17,715 nt of DNA from an uncultured Sphingomonadales bacterium (GCA_937898525.1 CALCBC010000070.1:1-17715); one strand, 5' to 3'. Counted from the first letter of the stretch, positions 7,500 to 14,734 are shown. Translations and numbers: made by a program. Notes: generated by a model from the letters alone, not told the origin.

Positions 7500-7949
7500 C
7501 TACGGCCAGCCGCGCGCGCCTGGATGCCAATCGGGCGGGGCCAGCGTGAAGCCGGCGAACTCGAACGCCGGCGCCACCACGCACGAGACGAGCGTGAACC
7601 CGCGCTTGCCGGGGAGCGGCGCGGCGGCCTGCCATTCGTGGGGTGCGATGACGTACTGCGGGCAGTCGCCGGCGAGCACGTCGGGGCCAAGCCGGACGTC
7701 GCGCACCGGGCCCTCATCATTGGCGGCGAGCGACAGCAGCAGCGGATCGCCGGCGTGCCAAAGCCAGATCTCGGCAGCGTCGACGCGGTGCCAGTGCGAG
7801 CGCTGGTGCGCCTCGAGCAGGAACAGGATCGCCGTCGCCGCGGCCCGTTCCCCCTCGTTGGCCGCGGCGCGCCAGGTCTCGCGGTACCAGCCGCCCTCCG
7901 GGTGCGGCAGCAGCCGCAGCTCCTCGATCAGCGCCTTGACCGCAGTCAC
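7500..7949 (-). CDS. Cupin domain protein, DUF985 (Cupin_5) family
   Basis: The 149-residue protein has the DUF985 pattern: LRLLPHPEGGWYRETWR near the N-terminus, then TAILFLLEAHQRSHWHRVDAAEIWLWHAGDPLLL, a GDCPQYVIAPHEWQAA segment and a closing GFTLVSCVVAPAFEFAGF strand set. This is a small double-stranded beta-barrel; the histidines in SHWHRVDAAE could bind a metal, but no reaction is established for the family. The start is a GTG at 7949 that overlaps the stop of the DUF427 gene as GTGA. Translation is therefore probably coupled, and the two genes form an operon. The length is normal. The 201 bases downstream, to the next minus-strand gene, hold nothing I can name. Confidence 0.87.
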   Translation of the reverse strand: MTAVKALIEELRLLPHPEGGWYRETWRAAANEGERAAATAILFLLEAHQRSHWHRVDAAEIWLWHAGDPLLLSLAANDEGPVRDVRLGPDVLAGDCPQYVIAPHEWQAAAPLPGKRGFTLVSCVVAPAFEFAGFTLAPPDWHPGARGWP

Positions 7950-8236
7950 GCCCCGATCACTTCGACGCCGTTCCAGAAGGCAATCCGGTCACGTATGGCT
8001 GCGGCCTCCGGCTTGGGATTGGGGTAATACCAGGCGGCATCCGCGTTGCGGGCGCCGTCGACCTCGATCGTATAGTAATGCGCGGTGCCCTTCCACGGGC
8101 ATTCGCTGGTCGTGGGGCTCCGCTCGAGCACCGAGGGGTCGACGTCCTCGCGAGGGAAGTAGTGGTTGCCTTCCACCACAACCGTGCGGTCGCTATGAGC
8201 GATGACCTGGTCGTTCCAGACAGCCTCGACGGCCAT
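7946..8236 (-). CDS. DUF427 domain protein
   Basis: The 96-residue protein is a compact single domain of the DUF427 family. The conserved blocks are AVWNDQVIAHSDRTVVVEGNHYFPREDV, then CPWKGTAHYYTIEV and AAWYYPNPKPEAAAIRDRIAFWNGVEV. The family is widespread and structurally a small beta-tent fold; its biochemical role is not known. The ATG at 8236 has an AGGAG site 7 bases upstream, better supported than the open but unconserved frame further upstream. It is the first gene of a two-gene unit with the cupin gene, sharing 4 bases, and is divergent from the DUF72 gene across only 81 bases. Confidence 0.9.
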   Translation of the reverse strand: MAVEAVWNDQVIAHSDRTVVVEGNHYFPREDVDPSVLERSPTTSECPWKGTAHYYTIEVDGARNADAAWYYPNPKPEAAAIRDRIAFWNGVEVIGA

Positions 8237-8317
8237 GCGAAGCTCCTCTCCGACGCTTTCGTCGGGAGCGAAATGGCGCACCGCGAGGTTCGGTTCCCTC
8301 TGACTGAAGGGCGCAGC

Positions 8318-9112
8318 ATGATTCGCACGGGCATCGGCGGTTGGGTCTATCCCGAGTGGCGCAAGGGCGCATTCTATCCCGAGGGGCTGGCGCAGAAGCG
8401 CGAGCTCGAATGGGCCAGCCGGCAGCTCGGTGCGATCGAGATCAACGGCACCTATCACTCGTTGCAGAAGCCCGAGAGCTTCCGCAAGTGGCGCGAGGCG
8501 ACGCCCGAGGGGTTCGTGTTCGCGGTCAAGGGCTCGTCGTACATCACCAACCGCAAGGTGCTTGCCGCGGCGGGCGAGGCGCTGCCGCGCTTCTTCGGGC
8601 AGGGGATCGAGGAACTCGGCGACCGGCTAGGGCCGATCCTGTGGCAGCTGATGGGAACCAAGAAATTCGAGGCCGAGGACATCGCCGCGTTCTTTGCGCT
8701 GCTGCCGAAGGAGCTGAAGGGCCTGCCGCTGCGCCACGCGATCGAGGTCGGCCACGAGAGCTTCGCCTGCGCCGAGTTCGTCGACCTGTGCCGCGCGGCC
8801 GGAGTGGCGATCGTCTGGTGCGAGCAGGAAGGGCGCACCGCGATCGCTGACCGCACGGCGGACTTCGCCTACTTGCGCTGCAAGAACGCCCAGGATGCGG
8901 AGCCTGCGGGGTATCCGGCCGACGAGCTCGATCGGATCGCGGCCCTGTGCCGGGCATGGGAGCGTGGCGAGGCGCCGGCGGATCTGCCCTACGCCGGGGA
9001 TCGGCGCGCCAGCGAGGGCAGGCCGGGCGATGTGTTCTGCTTCATGATCGCAGGGGCGAAGCACCGAAACCCGGCCGCGGCGATGGCGCTGGCCGAGGCC
9101 TTGAAGCGCTAG
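8318..9112 (+). CDS. DUF72 domain protein
   Basis: The 264-residue protein has the DUF72 (YecE-like) TIM-barrel pattern: an N-terminal TGIGGWVYPEWRKGAFYPEGL, then IEINGTYHSLQKPESFRKW, FVFAVKGSSYITNRK, LGPILWQL, HAIEVGHESF and TADFAYLRC. The family is conserved in bacteria and archaea with no proven activity; the fold suggests a sugar-phosphate or nucleic-acid-related enzyme. The ATG at 8318 has an AAGGG site and gives the normal family N-terminus. An in-frame ATG at 8273 would add 15 unconserved residues. It is divergent from the DUF427-DUF985 pair and probably transcribed alone; a GGGACC/GGTCCC palindrome (9124-9136) lies just after its stop. Confidence 0.9.
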   Translation: MIRTGIGGWVYPEWRKGAFYPEGLAQKRELEWASRQLGAIEINGTYHSLQKPESFRKWREATPEGFVFAVKGSSYITNRKVLAAAGEALPRFFGQGIEELGDRLGPILWQLMGTKKFEAEDIAAFFALLPKELKGLPLRHAIEVGHESFACAEFVDLCRAAGVAIVWCEQEGRTAIADRTADFAYLRCKNAQDAEPAGYPADELDRIAALCRAWERGEAPADLPYAGDRRASEGRPGDVFCFMIAGAKHRNPAAAMALAEALKR

Positions 9113-9189
9113 GAAGGGCTCGAGGGACCGGGTCCCCGCTTGCGCCGGGCCGCGCTTCTTGACAGGCTTCAGGTGGACAGGAGGTCCGT

Positions 9190-10449
9190 ATGGTCAGGCT
9201 CGTCACCGCTCTCCTCGCCGCATCGGCATTCACGCTCGCACTCCCGCTCTCGGCGCAGACGCCCGAGGAGGTGGCAGAGGCTGCCCTGACGGCGGCACCG
9301 GTGTGGGACGGGCACAACGACGTGCCGATCCAGCTACGCGGACGCTTCGGCAACGTGATTGCCGACTTCGATTTCGAGGACACGACCGATACCGGCCCGA
9401 GCGACCCGCGCGGGCGCGCGATGCACACCGACCTCGCGCGGCTCGCAGAGGGTCGCGTCGGGGCGCAGTTCTGGTCGGTCTATGTCTCGGCCGATCTGCC
9501 CGAGCCGGAAGCGGCGGTGGCGACGATCGAGCAGATCGACGTCACCAAGCGGCTGATCGCGCGCTATCCCGAGCGGCTCGCGCTCGCGCTCACTGCCGAC
9601 GACGTCGAGCGGGCGATGCGCGAGGGCAAGATCGCCTCGCTGATCGGGATGGAAGGCGGGCACTCGATCGCCTCCAGCCTTGCGGTGCTGCGGCAGATGT
9701 ACGATCTCGGCGCGCGCTACCTGACGCTGACGCATTCGAAAAGCACGCCGTGGGCCGACAGCGCCACGGCCGATCCCGAGCACGACGGGCTGACCCCGTT
9801 CGGCGAGCAGGTCGTGCGCGAGATGCAGCGGATCGGCATGCTGGTAGATCTCAGCCACGTCAGCGAGGCGACGATGATGGACGCGCTCGACGTGGCGCGC
9901 GCGCCAGTGATCTTCAGCCACTCGGGCGCGCGCGGCGTCAACGGGCACTCGCGCAACGTGCCCGACAACGTGCTTGCGCGGCTGAGGGACAACGGCGGCA
10001 TCGTCATGGTCGTCGGATTGCCGGGGTACCTGAGCGAGGAACGGCGCCAGTGGCACGCCCGGCGAGAAGCGCACCAGGCCTCGCTCAAGGCGCTGTGGCA
10101 GGGCCAGCCGGCCGTGGTCGAGGCGGCGATGAAGGACTGGGACGCGCAGAACCCCGAGCCCAAGGCGACGGTGGCGACGATGGCCGATCATATCGACCAC
10201 ATCCGCCGGGTCGCCGGGATCGATCACATCGGCCTCGGCGGCGACTACGACGGGATGGATTGGGGACCGGTCGGGATGGAGGATGTCGCCGGTTATCCGA
10301 AACTGTTCGCCGAGCTCGCCCGGCGCGGCTACTCGCAGGCCGACCTCGAGAAGATCGCCAGCCGCAACATGATGCGGGTGCTGCGCGAGGCCGAGGCCTA
10401 CGCCGCAGCGCACCGGGGGGATGCGCCGATCGAGACCAAGGTTGAATAG
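9190..10449 (+). CDS. Secreted M19 family membrane-type dipeptidase
   Basis: The 419-residue zinc dipeptidase should hydrolyse a broad range of dipeptides in the periplasm. Residues 1 to about 22 are a signal peptide (ending LPLSAQ). The binuclear zinc site of renal-dipeptidase-like enzymes is visible: His42 and Asp44 (WDGHNDVP), Glu155 (IGMEGGHS), His223 (VDLSHVS) and His244 (FSHSGAR). Asp352 (LGGDYDG) is the conserved acid near the C-terminal end of the barrel. The segment RYLTLTHSKSTPWADSAT is also typical. The ATG at 9190 has an excellent AGGAGGT ribosome site, which suggests efficient translation. Length is in the normal range. It is convergent with the DUF1810 pseudogene, only 11 bases away. 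Use of peptides for nutrition or cell-wall peptide turnover are both possible. Confidence 0.93.
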   Translation: MVRLVTALLAASAFTLALPLSAQTPEEVAEAALTAAPVWDGHNDVPIQLRGRFGNVIADFDFEDTTDTGPSDPRGRAMHTDLARLAEGRVGAQFWSVYVSADLPEPEAAVATIEQIDVTKRLIARYPERLALALTADDVERAMREGKIASLIGMEGGHSIASSLAVLRQMYDLGARYLTLTHSKSTPWADSATADPEHDGLTPFGEQVVREMQRIGMLVDLSHVSEATMMDALDVARAPVIFSHSGARGVNGHSRNVPDNVLARLRDNGGIVMVVGLPGYLSEERRQWHARREAHQASLKALWQGQPAVVEAAMKDWDAQNPEPKATVATMADHIDHIRRVAGIDHIGLGGDYDGMDWGPVGMEDVAGYPKLFAELARRGYSQADLEKIASRNMMRVLREAEAYAAAHRGDAPIETKVE

Positions 10450-10460
10450 TCCGCGGTGGT

Positions 10461-10882
10461 CTAAAGCCGCTCGAGCGTGGCCGCGTCGCGCTCGCCGGCA
10501 TAGAACGCGTCGAGGGCGAGGGCGAACGGCGCCGGGTCAGGCGCGCAGGCTTCAAACAGGGTCATCGAGCTCCTGAACTTGAGCGCGTCGACTGGGCCGA
10601 GGATCGCCTCGGCGCTGCGCCGGCCGGCCCAGCCGAGCATCGCCTCGGTGCATTCGCCCAGCCGCGCTCCGAGCAGAGGGTGGCGCGCGTAGGCCTCCGC
10701 CTCTTCGCGCCCGCGGATCGCGTAGAACTGGCGGTCGAACTGCGGCCAAGCCCGGCGACCTGCGGGAACACGAACCACATCCAGTGGCTGACCTTGCGAC
10801 CCTCGCGCAACTCGGCAAGCGCTTGCGAGTAGACGCCGTCCTGCGCCTCGACGAAACGCTGGAGGGGGTCGAAGGCGCTCAG
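10461..10882 (-). pseudogene. DUF1810 family gene, frameshifted, without a normal start codon
   Basis: Two minus-strand frames together spell one DUF1810 protein. The first half reads SAFDPLQRFVEAQDGVYSQ ... GRKVSHWMWFVFPQVAGLGRSSTA. The second half, in another frame, reads QFYAIRGREEAEAYARHPLLG ... SAEAILGPVDALKFRSSMTLFEA and ends at 10461. The switch falls near 10730-10733. Adding one base there (GCC-AG to GCC-CAG) restores a continuous protein of about 140 residues, the normal family length. No ATG, GTG or TTG precedes the first half; the only candidate is a CTG (10882-10880) overlapping the TGA of the upstream membrane-protein gene. This is either a decaying gene or a one-base sequencing error. 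The DUF1810 fold is of unknown function. Confidence 0.85.
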
Positions 10883-11262
10883 CTCGCCGCGGGCTCCGGT
10901 GCGGACGGCTCGTCGGCGGCGCGGTTTTCGACCCGCGGCGGCGTGCCTGGGGCGGAGGTATCGCCGGGTTCGGCGGCCTCGATTTCGGTGAAACGATCGT
11001 CGACGACGCTGTCGGTGTCTTGCGCGGCAGAAGCGCGCACCCCGCCGCGGGCGCCGTATTCCTGCAGCAGGCGTTCGCGGCCGTCAGCGGTCGCCTCGCC
11101 CTCGACGGCATCCTGCGTCGCGGCGCCGGTCATCCAGATCACCGAGAGCAGCGCGATCGCCGCGAACAGGCTGATCGCGAGGATCCAGCGCACGATGTTG
11201 GGTGACGACGCGCCGCGCGCTTCGTCGGTTTCCAGATGAATCTCGTCCCCCTGGCGTTCCAT
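10879..11262 (-). CDS. Single-pass membrane protein, hypothetical
   Basis: The 127-residue protein has one clear membrane helix (about residues 23-47, IVRWILAISLFAAIALLSVIW). A short acidic N-terminal part (GDEIHLETDEARGASSP) precedes it. A long, acidic, Ala/Glu/Pro-rich and probably disordered tail of about 80 residues follows. With the charged N-terminus likely inside, the tail would face the periplasm. I recall similar IHLETDEAR-containing proteins in sphingomonads, without known function. The ATG at 11262 has a GGGAG site 8 bases upstream; a GTG at 11271 is too close to that site. Its stop codon overlaps the possible CTG start of the DUF1810 remnant. A palindrome and a -10-like box lie upstream. 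Confidence 0.75.
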   Translation of the reverse strand: MERQGDEIHLETDEARGASSPNIVRWILAISLFAAIALLSVIWMTGAATQDAVEGEATADGRERLLQEYGARGGVRASAAQDTDSVVDDRFTEIEAAEPGDTSAPGTPPRVENRAADEPSAPEPAAS

Positions 11263-11289
11263 GGCCGTCACTCCCGCTGCTTGCGGGTA

Positions 11290-11340
11290 AATCTACGGTT
11301 GGCCGCGCGGAATGTTCCGCTCGGGCGAGGTCGGGCGAGG
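11290..11340 (-). promoter_or_regulatory. Candidate promoter with overlapping palindrome and a tandem 10-mer
   Basis: On the minus strand TAGATT (11295-11290) resembles a -10 box for the membrane-protein gene starting at 11262. A perfect palindrome, GCGGAA-TG-TTCCGC (11307-11320), covers the expected -35 position. It is followed by two exact copies of TCGGGCGAGG (11321-11340). The arrangement would suit an operator that controls access to the promoter; no regulator is known. Confidence 0.35.
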
Positions 11341-11491
11341 TCGAACCGGTCGGGATCGGTCTGCATGAATTGTACCGCCGGGTCGGCGCAACGTGCAGGT
11401 AGCCCTGCGGGCCGAACCCACCGAGCGAAGGCCAGACCGGGTTGCCGTGGCGGCGCCATAACTGAAGCCGCCAGACAAGGACCGGGCAATG

Positions 11492-12331
11492 TCAGTCGCG
11501 CAGGAGGTCGTTGATGCCGGTTTTCGCGCGGGTCTGCGCGTCCACGGTCTTGACGATCACTGCGCAGTATAGGGATGGGCCAGGGCTGCCGTCAGGCAGC
11601 GGTTTGCCGGGCATGGTGCCGGGAACGACCACCGCGTAGGGTGGTACCACGCCCTGATGAATCTCGCCCGTCGCGCGGTCGACGATCTTGGTCGAGGCGC
11701 CGAGGTAGACGCCCATCGACAGCACCGCGCCTTCGCCGACGCGCACGCCCTCGGCGACCTCCGAGCGGGCGCCGATGAACGCGCCGTCGCCGATGATCAC
11801 CGGCCCGGCCTGCAGCGGCTCGAGCACGCCGCCGATTCCGGCGCCGCCCGAGATGTGCACGTTCTTGCCGATCTGCGCGCAACTCCCGACCGTGGCCCAG
11901 GTGTCGACCATCGTACCCTCGTCGACGTAGGCACCGATGTTGACGAAGCTCGGCATCAGCACGACGCCGCGGGCGATATAACTACCGCGGCGCGCGACAG
12001 CGCCCGGGACGACCCGGAAGCCTGCGTCGCGGAAGCGGTTTTCGCCCCAGCCGTCGAACTTGCTCGGCACCTTGTCGAACGCCGCTGCGCCGGCTGAGCC
12101 GCCTGGCATGACCCGGTTGTCGTTGAGCCGGAAAGACAGCAGCACGGCCTGCTTGAGCCACTGGTTGACCTTCCAGCCGCCGTTGCCGTCGGGCTCTGCG
12201 ACGCGTGCCTTGCCGCTGTCGAGCAGCTCCAGCGCGGCCTCGACCGGCTCGCGCACCTCCCTGCTGGCGGGGGTCACCGAGGCACGGTTTTCCCAGGCGG
12301 CGGAAATCGCGGCTTCGAGATCGGCGGACAT
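11492..12331 (-). CDS. dapD: 2,3,4,5-tetrahydropyridine-2,6-dicarboxylate N-succinyltransferase
   Basis: The 279-residue enzyme transfers succinyl from succinyl-CoA to tetrahydrodipicolinate, a step of the succinylase branch of lysine and diaminopimelate synthesis in the cytoplasm. The N-terminal ~100 residues are helical (LEAAISAAWENRASVTP) and include VNQWLKQAVLLSFRL. The middle is a left-handed beta-helix of hexapeptide repeats (GVVLMPSFVNIGAYVDEGTM, then WATVGSCAQIGKNVHISGGAGIGG, VIIGDGAFIGARSEV). The C-terminal part holds GKPLPDGSPGPSLYCAVIVK. All these are DapD hallmarks and the length is normal. The ATG at 12331 has an AGGGAG site 6 bases upstream. It lies 147 bases after gmk on the same strand, with a hairpin between, so it probably has its own promoter. 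The other dap genes are not in this window. Confidence 0.96.
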   Translation of the reverse strand: MSADLEAAISAAWENRASVTPASREVREPVEAALELLDSGKARVAEPDGNGGWKVNQWLKQAVLLSFRLNDNRVMPGGSAGAAAFDKVPSKFDGWGENRFRDAGFRVVPGAVARRGSYIARGVVLMPSFVNIGAYVDEGTMVDTWATVGSCAQIGKNVHISGGAGIGGVLEPLQAGPVIIGDGAFIGARSEVAEGVRVGEGAVLSMGVYLGASTKIVDRATGEIHQGVVPPYAVVVPGTMPGKPLPDGSPGPSLYCAVIVKTVDAQTRAKTGINDLLRD

Positions 12332-12374
12332 TGCGGCTCCCTGTGTGGCTTGGTGCTGGCGCCGCTAGACCGGG

Positions 12375-12407
12375 CGGGCCGGAGGGGCAAGCCTCCCACC
12401 AGGCCCG
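12375..12407 (-). terminator. Bulged GC-rich stem-loop between gmk and dapD
   Basis: CGGGCC (12375-12380) pairs with GGCCCG (12402-12407), and the adjoining GGAGG (12381-12385) with CCTCC (12392-12396) around a 6-base loop, leaving a one-sided bulge. It sits about 70 bases beyond the gmk stop on the minus strand. There is no U tract, so termination is only suggested. Confidence 0.35.
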
Positions 12408-12478
12408 TCACCCCGAACTTCAGGGCTGCCCGTGCCGCATTCCTGATTTCCGCCGGTTAGCGGTCCGCGAGCCCGACC

Positions 12479-13117
12479 TCAGCGCGTCAGCTCGCGCACG
12501 AAGTCGATCAGGCCTGTCTGGCGCAGGCGACGCATGCGTTCGGCCTCGAGGATCATCTTCACCTTGGCGAAGCACTGCTCGATGTCGTCGTTGATGACGA
12601 CGTAGTCGTAGGCGTCCCAGTGGCTGATTTCGGAGCGGGCGCGGTCCATGCGGTTGCGGATGACTTCCTCGCTGTCGGTGCCGCGCGAGCGCAGGCGCTG
12701 CTCGAGCGCCTCGATACTCGGCGGCAGCAGGAATACGCGCACGACGTCGCCCTGCGCGCGCTGATAGAGCTGCTGGGTCCCCTGCCAGTCGATGTCGAAC
12801 AGGAAGTCGTGGCCGCGCTTGAGCTGCTCGCGGATCTGCGCCTTCGGGGTGCCGTAGCAATGGCCGAAGACCTCGGCCCACTCGAAGAACGCGTCTTCCT
12901 CGACCATCCGGTCGAATCCCGCGCGGTCGGTGAAATGGTAATCGTGCCCGTCGACCTCGCCGGGGCGCATCGGCCGCGTGGTCACCGAGACCGACATCCT
13001 GAGGCGGTCGCCCTCCTCGGCAAGCAGGCGCCGGGCGATCGTGGTCTTTCCGGCCCCCGAGGGCGACGAGAGGATGAACATCAGCCCGCGGCGGGCCAGC
13101 GTGTCTTGATCGGCCAT
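12479..13117 (-). CDS. gmk: Guanylate kinase
   Basis: The 212-residue enzyme phosphorylates GMP to GDP with ATP and is essential for GTP and dGTP supply. The P-loop is SSPSGAGKTT (residues 17-26). The GMP-binding region contains SVTTRPMRPGEVDGHDYHF, and FEWAEVFGHCYGTPK follows. DIDWQGTQQL is the Walker-B-like strand, and SRGTDSEEVIRNRM is the lid. The terminal YDYVVINDDIEQCFAKVK is also typical. Length is normal. The ATG at 13117 has no clear ribosome site. A TTGATT box lies 30-35 bases upstream on the coding strand, with only a poor -10 match (GCAACA) 6 bases before the ATG. It is 31 bases after the stop of the preceding basic-protein gene, so it may be co-transcribed with sspB. Confidence 0.97.
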   Translation of the reverse strand: MADQDTLARRGLMFILSSPSGAGKTTIARRLLAEEGDRLRMSVSVTTRPMRPGEVDGHDYHFTDRAGFDRMVEEDAFFEWAEVFGHCYGTPKAQIREQLKRGHDFLFDIDWQGTQQLYQRAQGDVVRVFLLPPSIEALEQRLRSRGTDSEEVIRNRMDRARSEISHWDAYDYVVINDDIEQCFAKVKMILEAERMRRLRQTGLIDFVRELTR

Positions 13118-13148
13118 GCACGCTGTTGCCGCAGGCCGCGGCCGGAAA

Positions 13149-13547
13149 TCAAGACTTAGTCGTGGCGTCCGCCTTCTCCGCTCGCCTGGCCAGCTTGCGG
13201 TCGCCGCGCTGCCGCGCGTCGCGCGGCCTGAGGCTGCGGTCGATCAGGGTCTTGGCAAGAAGGCCGCCGGTGACCAGCAGGAACCCTGGCAGCGAGCGCG
13301 TCGCCACGCGTGCCGCGCCGGTCGCGGCGAGGCTCGCCACCGTCGAGCGCCCCTTGACGATCTCGCCGGCCTTCGCCCGGCCGTAGCGAGCCTTGAGCGC
13401 CGCCTGCTCGAGTGCGCGAGCGGCCAGCAGAACGGCGCCGCGCGCGGCGATGTCGATGATCAGCAGGTTGGTGGCGGGATTGGGGCTGGGACCGGGCACT
13501 CCGCGATCGGCCCGTTTCCGGCTGCGCTTGCGGAGGGCGCGGGCCAT
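13149..13547 (-). CDS. Conserved basic sphingomonad protein of unknown function, between sspB and gmk
   Basis: The 132-residue protein is strongly basic at both ends (MARALRKRSRKRADR and RSLRPRDARQRGDRKLARRAEK). Between them is a hydrophobic, alanine-rich middle: NPATNLLIIDIAARGAVLLAAR, a KGRSTVASLAATGAARVATRS segment, and PGFLLVTGGLLAKTLIDRS. The hydrophobic stretches could be amphipathic helices or weak membrane segments. I recall proteins with the same NPATNL ... GGLLAKTL(Y/F/I)DR pattern in other sphingomonads, with no assigned role. The ATG at 13547 lies 10 bases after the sspB stop codon, so the two are probably one transcript and may be translationally linked. The ribosome site is weak. 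The frame stays open upstream into sspB, but that part is a shadow of sspB. Confidence 0.75.
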   Translation of the reverse strand: MARALRKRSRKRADRGVPGPSPNPATNLLIIDIAARGAVLLAARALEQAALKARYGRAKAGEIVKGRSTVASLAATGAARVATRSLPGFLLVTGGLLAKTLIDRSLRPRDARQRGDRKLARRAEKADATTKS

Positions 13548-13557
13548 CCCCGGCGCG

Positions 13558-14058
13558 CTATTTCTTGCGGCCGAAATCGACCGTGACGACGTTCGACGCG
13601 TCGTCGGAGGTGGCGGACGAGCTGGTTTCGGACCCCGGCGCGTCGTTCTCGGCATCCTCGTGCAGGGTCGGTTCGATGTCGGCGACGGCGGCCTGGAACT
13701 GCAGGCCGAAATCCACCGCCGGGTCGACGAATGCGGTGATCGCCGCGAACGGAATCGAGAGCTTGGCCGGGATCTGGTTGAAGCTGAGCCCTACCTCGAA
13801 CCCGCGCTCGTCGACCGACAGGTCCCAGAACTTGTTCTGCAGGACGATCGTCATCTCGTCGGGGAACCGCTCGCGCAGGTGCTTGGGAATGTTCACGCCC
13901 GGCGCGCCGGTCTTGAACGTGATGTAGAAGTGGTGGTTGCCCGGCAGCGCGCCGCCCGACTGCTCGATCGAGCCGAGCACGCGCCCGACCACCGCCCGCA
14001 GCGCTTCCTGCACGATCTCGTCGTACGGTATCAGGCTGTCTGGCGTTTCGTCGGTCAT
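13558..14058 (-). CDS. sspB: ClpXP protease adaptor SspB (alphaproteobacterial type)
   Basis: The 166-residue protein should deliver ssrA-tagged peptides from stalled ribosomes, and possibly regulatory substrates, to the ClpXP protease. The folded part (about residues 10-130) contains IPYDEIVQEALRAVV, then HHFYITFKTGAPGVNIP, LRERFPDEMTIVLQNKFWDL and FEVGLSFNQIPAKLSIPF. That Gly-Val-Asn-Ile-Pro and FPDEMTIVLQ core is typical of SspB. A flexible acidic, Ser-rich linker follows, ending in a short conserved tail (VVTVDFGRKK) that probably docks on the ClpX zinc-binding domain, as in other SspB proteins. The ATG at 14058 has no ribosome site; instead a TTGACC box and a -10-position hexamer 7 bases before the ATG suggest a leaderless message. 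It is divergent from hisB. Confidence 0.92.
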   Translation of the reverse strand: MTDETPDSLIPYDEIVQEALRAVVGRVLGSIEQSGGALPGNHHFYITFKTGAPGVNIPKHLRERFPDEMTIVLQNKFWDLSVDERGFEVGLSFNQIPAKLSIPFAAITAFVDPAVDFGLQFQAAVADIEPTLHEDAENDAPGSETSSSATSDDASNVVTVDFGRKK

Positions 14059-14065
14059 GCCCAAG

Positions 14066-14094
14066 TAGGTGGCGCTGCCCAGCTTTCCGGTCAA
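14066..14094 (-). promoter_or_regulatory. Candidate sspB promoter
   Basis: On the minus strand TTGACC (14094-14089) matches the -35 consensus at five of six positions. Seventeen bases further comes CACCTA (14071-14066), a poor -10 match, which ends 7 bases before the sspB ATG. The first transcribed base would then fall at or next to the start codon. Confidence 0.4.
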
Positions 14095-14104
14095 GCGCCA
14101 ATGC

Positions 14105-14132
14105 TTGCGCGACGTTTTGGCTCGCGTATAGC
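14105..14132 (+). promoter_or_regulatory. Candidate hisB promoter
   Basis: TTGCGC (14105-14110) and TATAGC (14127-14132) lie 16 bases apart. The -10-like box ends 8 bases before the hisB ATG, so the leader would be at most one or two bases. The -35 box lies only 10 bases from that of sspB on the other strand, so the two genes may compete for polymerase. Confidence 0.45.
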
Positions 14133-14140
14133 GCGAGGCC

Positions 14141-14734
14141 ATGCGCACCGGGCGGATCGAGCGGAAGACGGCGGAGACCGACATCGTCGTCGAGGTCAAT
14201 CTCGACGGCACCGGGGCATACGACGTATCGACCGGGATCGGCTTTCTCGACCACATGGTCGAGCAGTTCAGCCGGCACTCGCTGATCGACGTGACGATGA
14301 AGGTGCAGGGCGACCTGCACATCGACCAGCACCACACCACCGAGGACAGTGCGATCGCGCTCGGCCAGGCGCTGGCGCAGGCGCTCGGCGACAAGGGCGG
14401 GATCGGCCGCTACGGCACCGCCTACTCGCCGATGGACGAGGCGCTGGTGCGCGTCGCGCTCGACATCTCGGGCCGGCCGTACCTCGTGTGGAAACTGCGG
14501 TTCACGCAGGACAAGCTCGGCGAGTGGGACACCGAGCTGGTCGAGCACTGGTTCCACTCGGTCGCGCAGGCGGCCGGGATTACGCTCCACGTCCAGCTCC
14601 TTTACGGGCAGAACAACCACCACGTCTGCGAGGCGGCCTACAAGGGCTTCGCCCGGGCCATGCGCCAGGCCGTCGAGCTCGATCCCCGCAAGGGCGGGGC
14701 GGTACCCTCGACGAAAGGCCAGCTGGGTGGCTGA
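14141..14734 (+). CDS. hisB: Imidazoleglycerol-phosphate dehydratase
   Basis: The 197-residue, Mn-dependent enzyme removes water from imidazole glycerol phosphate to give imidazole acetol phosphate in histidine synthesis. It is the single-domain form, without the phosphatase domain fused in enterobacteria. Metal-binding motifs are complete: GFLDHM (34-39), DQHHTTEDS (62-70), VEHWFHSVA (134-142) and NNHHVCEAAYKG (158-169). The opening RIERKTAETDI and the closing Lys-Gly-rich tail are also typical. The ATG at 14141 is preceded by GAGG only 2 bases away, which is a poor ribosome site; the TATAGC box upstream suggests a very short leader. Its last 8 bases overlap the hisH start, so the two are translated together. 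Confidence 0.97.
   Translation: MRTGRIERKTAETDIVVEVNLDGTGAYDVSTGIGFLDHMVEQFSRHSLIDVTMKVQGDLHIDQHHTTEDSAIALGQALAQALGDKGGIGRYGTAYSPMDEALVRVALDISGRPYLVWKLRFTQDKLGEWDTELVEHWFHSVAQAAGITLHVQLLYGQNNHHVCEAAYKGFARAMRQAVELDPRKGGAVPSTKGQLGG

Noticed and set aside
8273..8317. An upstream ATG for the DUF72 gene
   Set aside because: It adds 15 residues not seen in the family; the ATG at 8318 gives the usual N-terminus with its own AAGGG site. It remains a minor alternative.
9124..9136. GGGACC-G-GGTCCC palindrome after the DUF72 gene, as a terminator
   Set aside because: The one-base loop cannot form a normal hairpin and no T tract follows. It may be a binding site, but nothing else supports that.
9159..9164. 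A perfect TTGACA -35 consensus before the dipeptidase gene
   Set aside because: The matching -10 position would fall inside the AGGAGGT ribosome site, immediately before the ATG. A transcript from there would lose the strong ribosome site, so this is probably chance.
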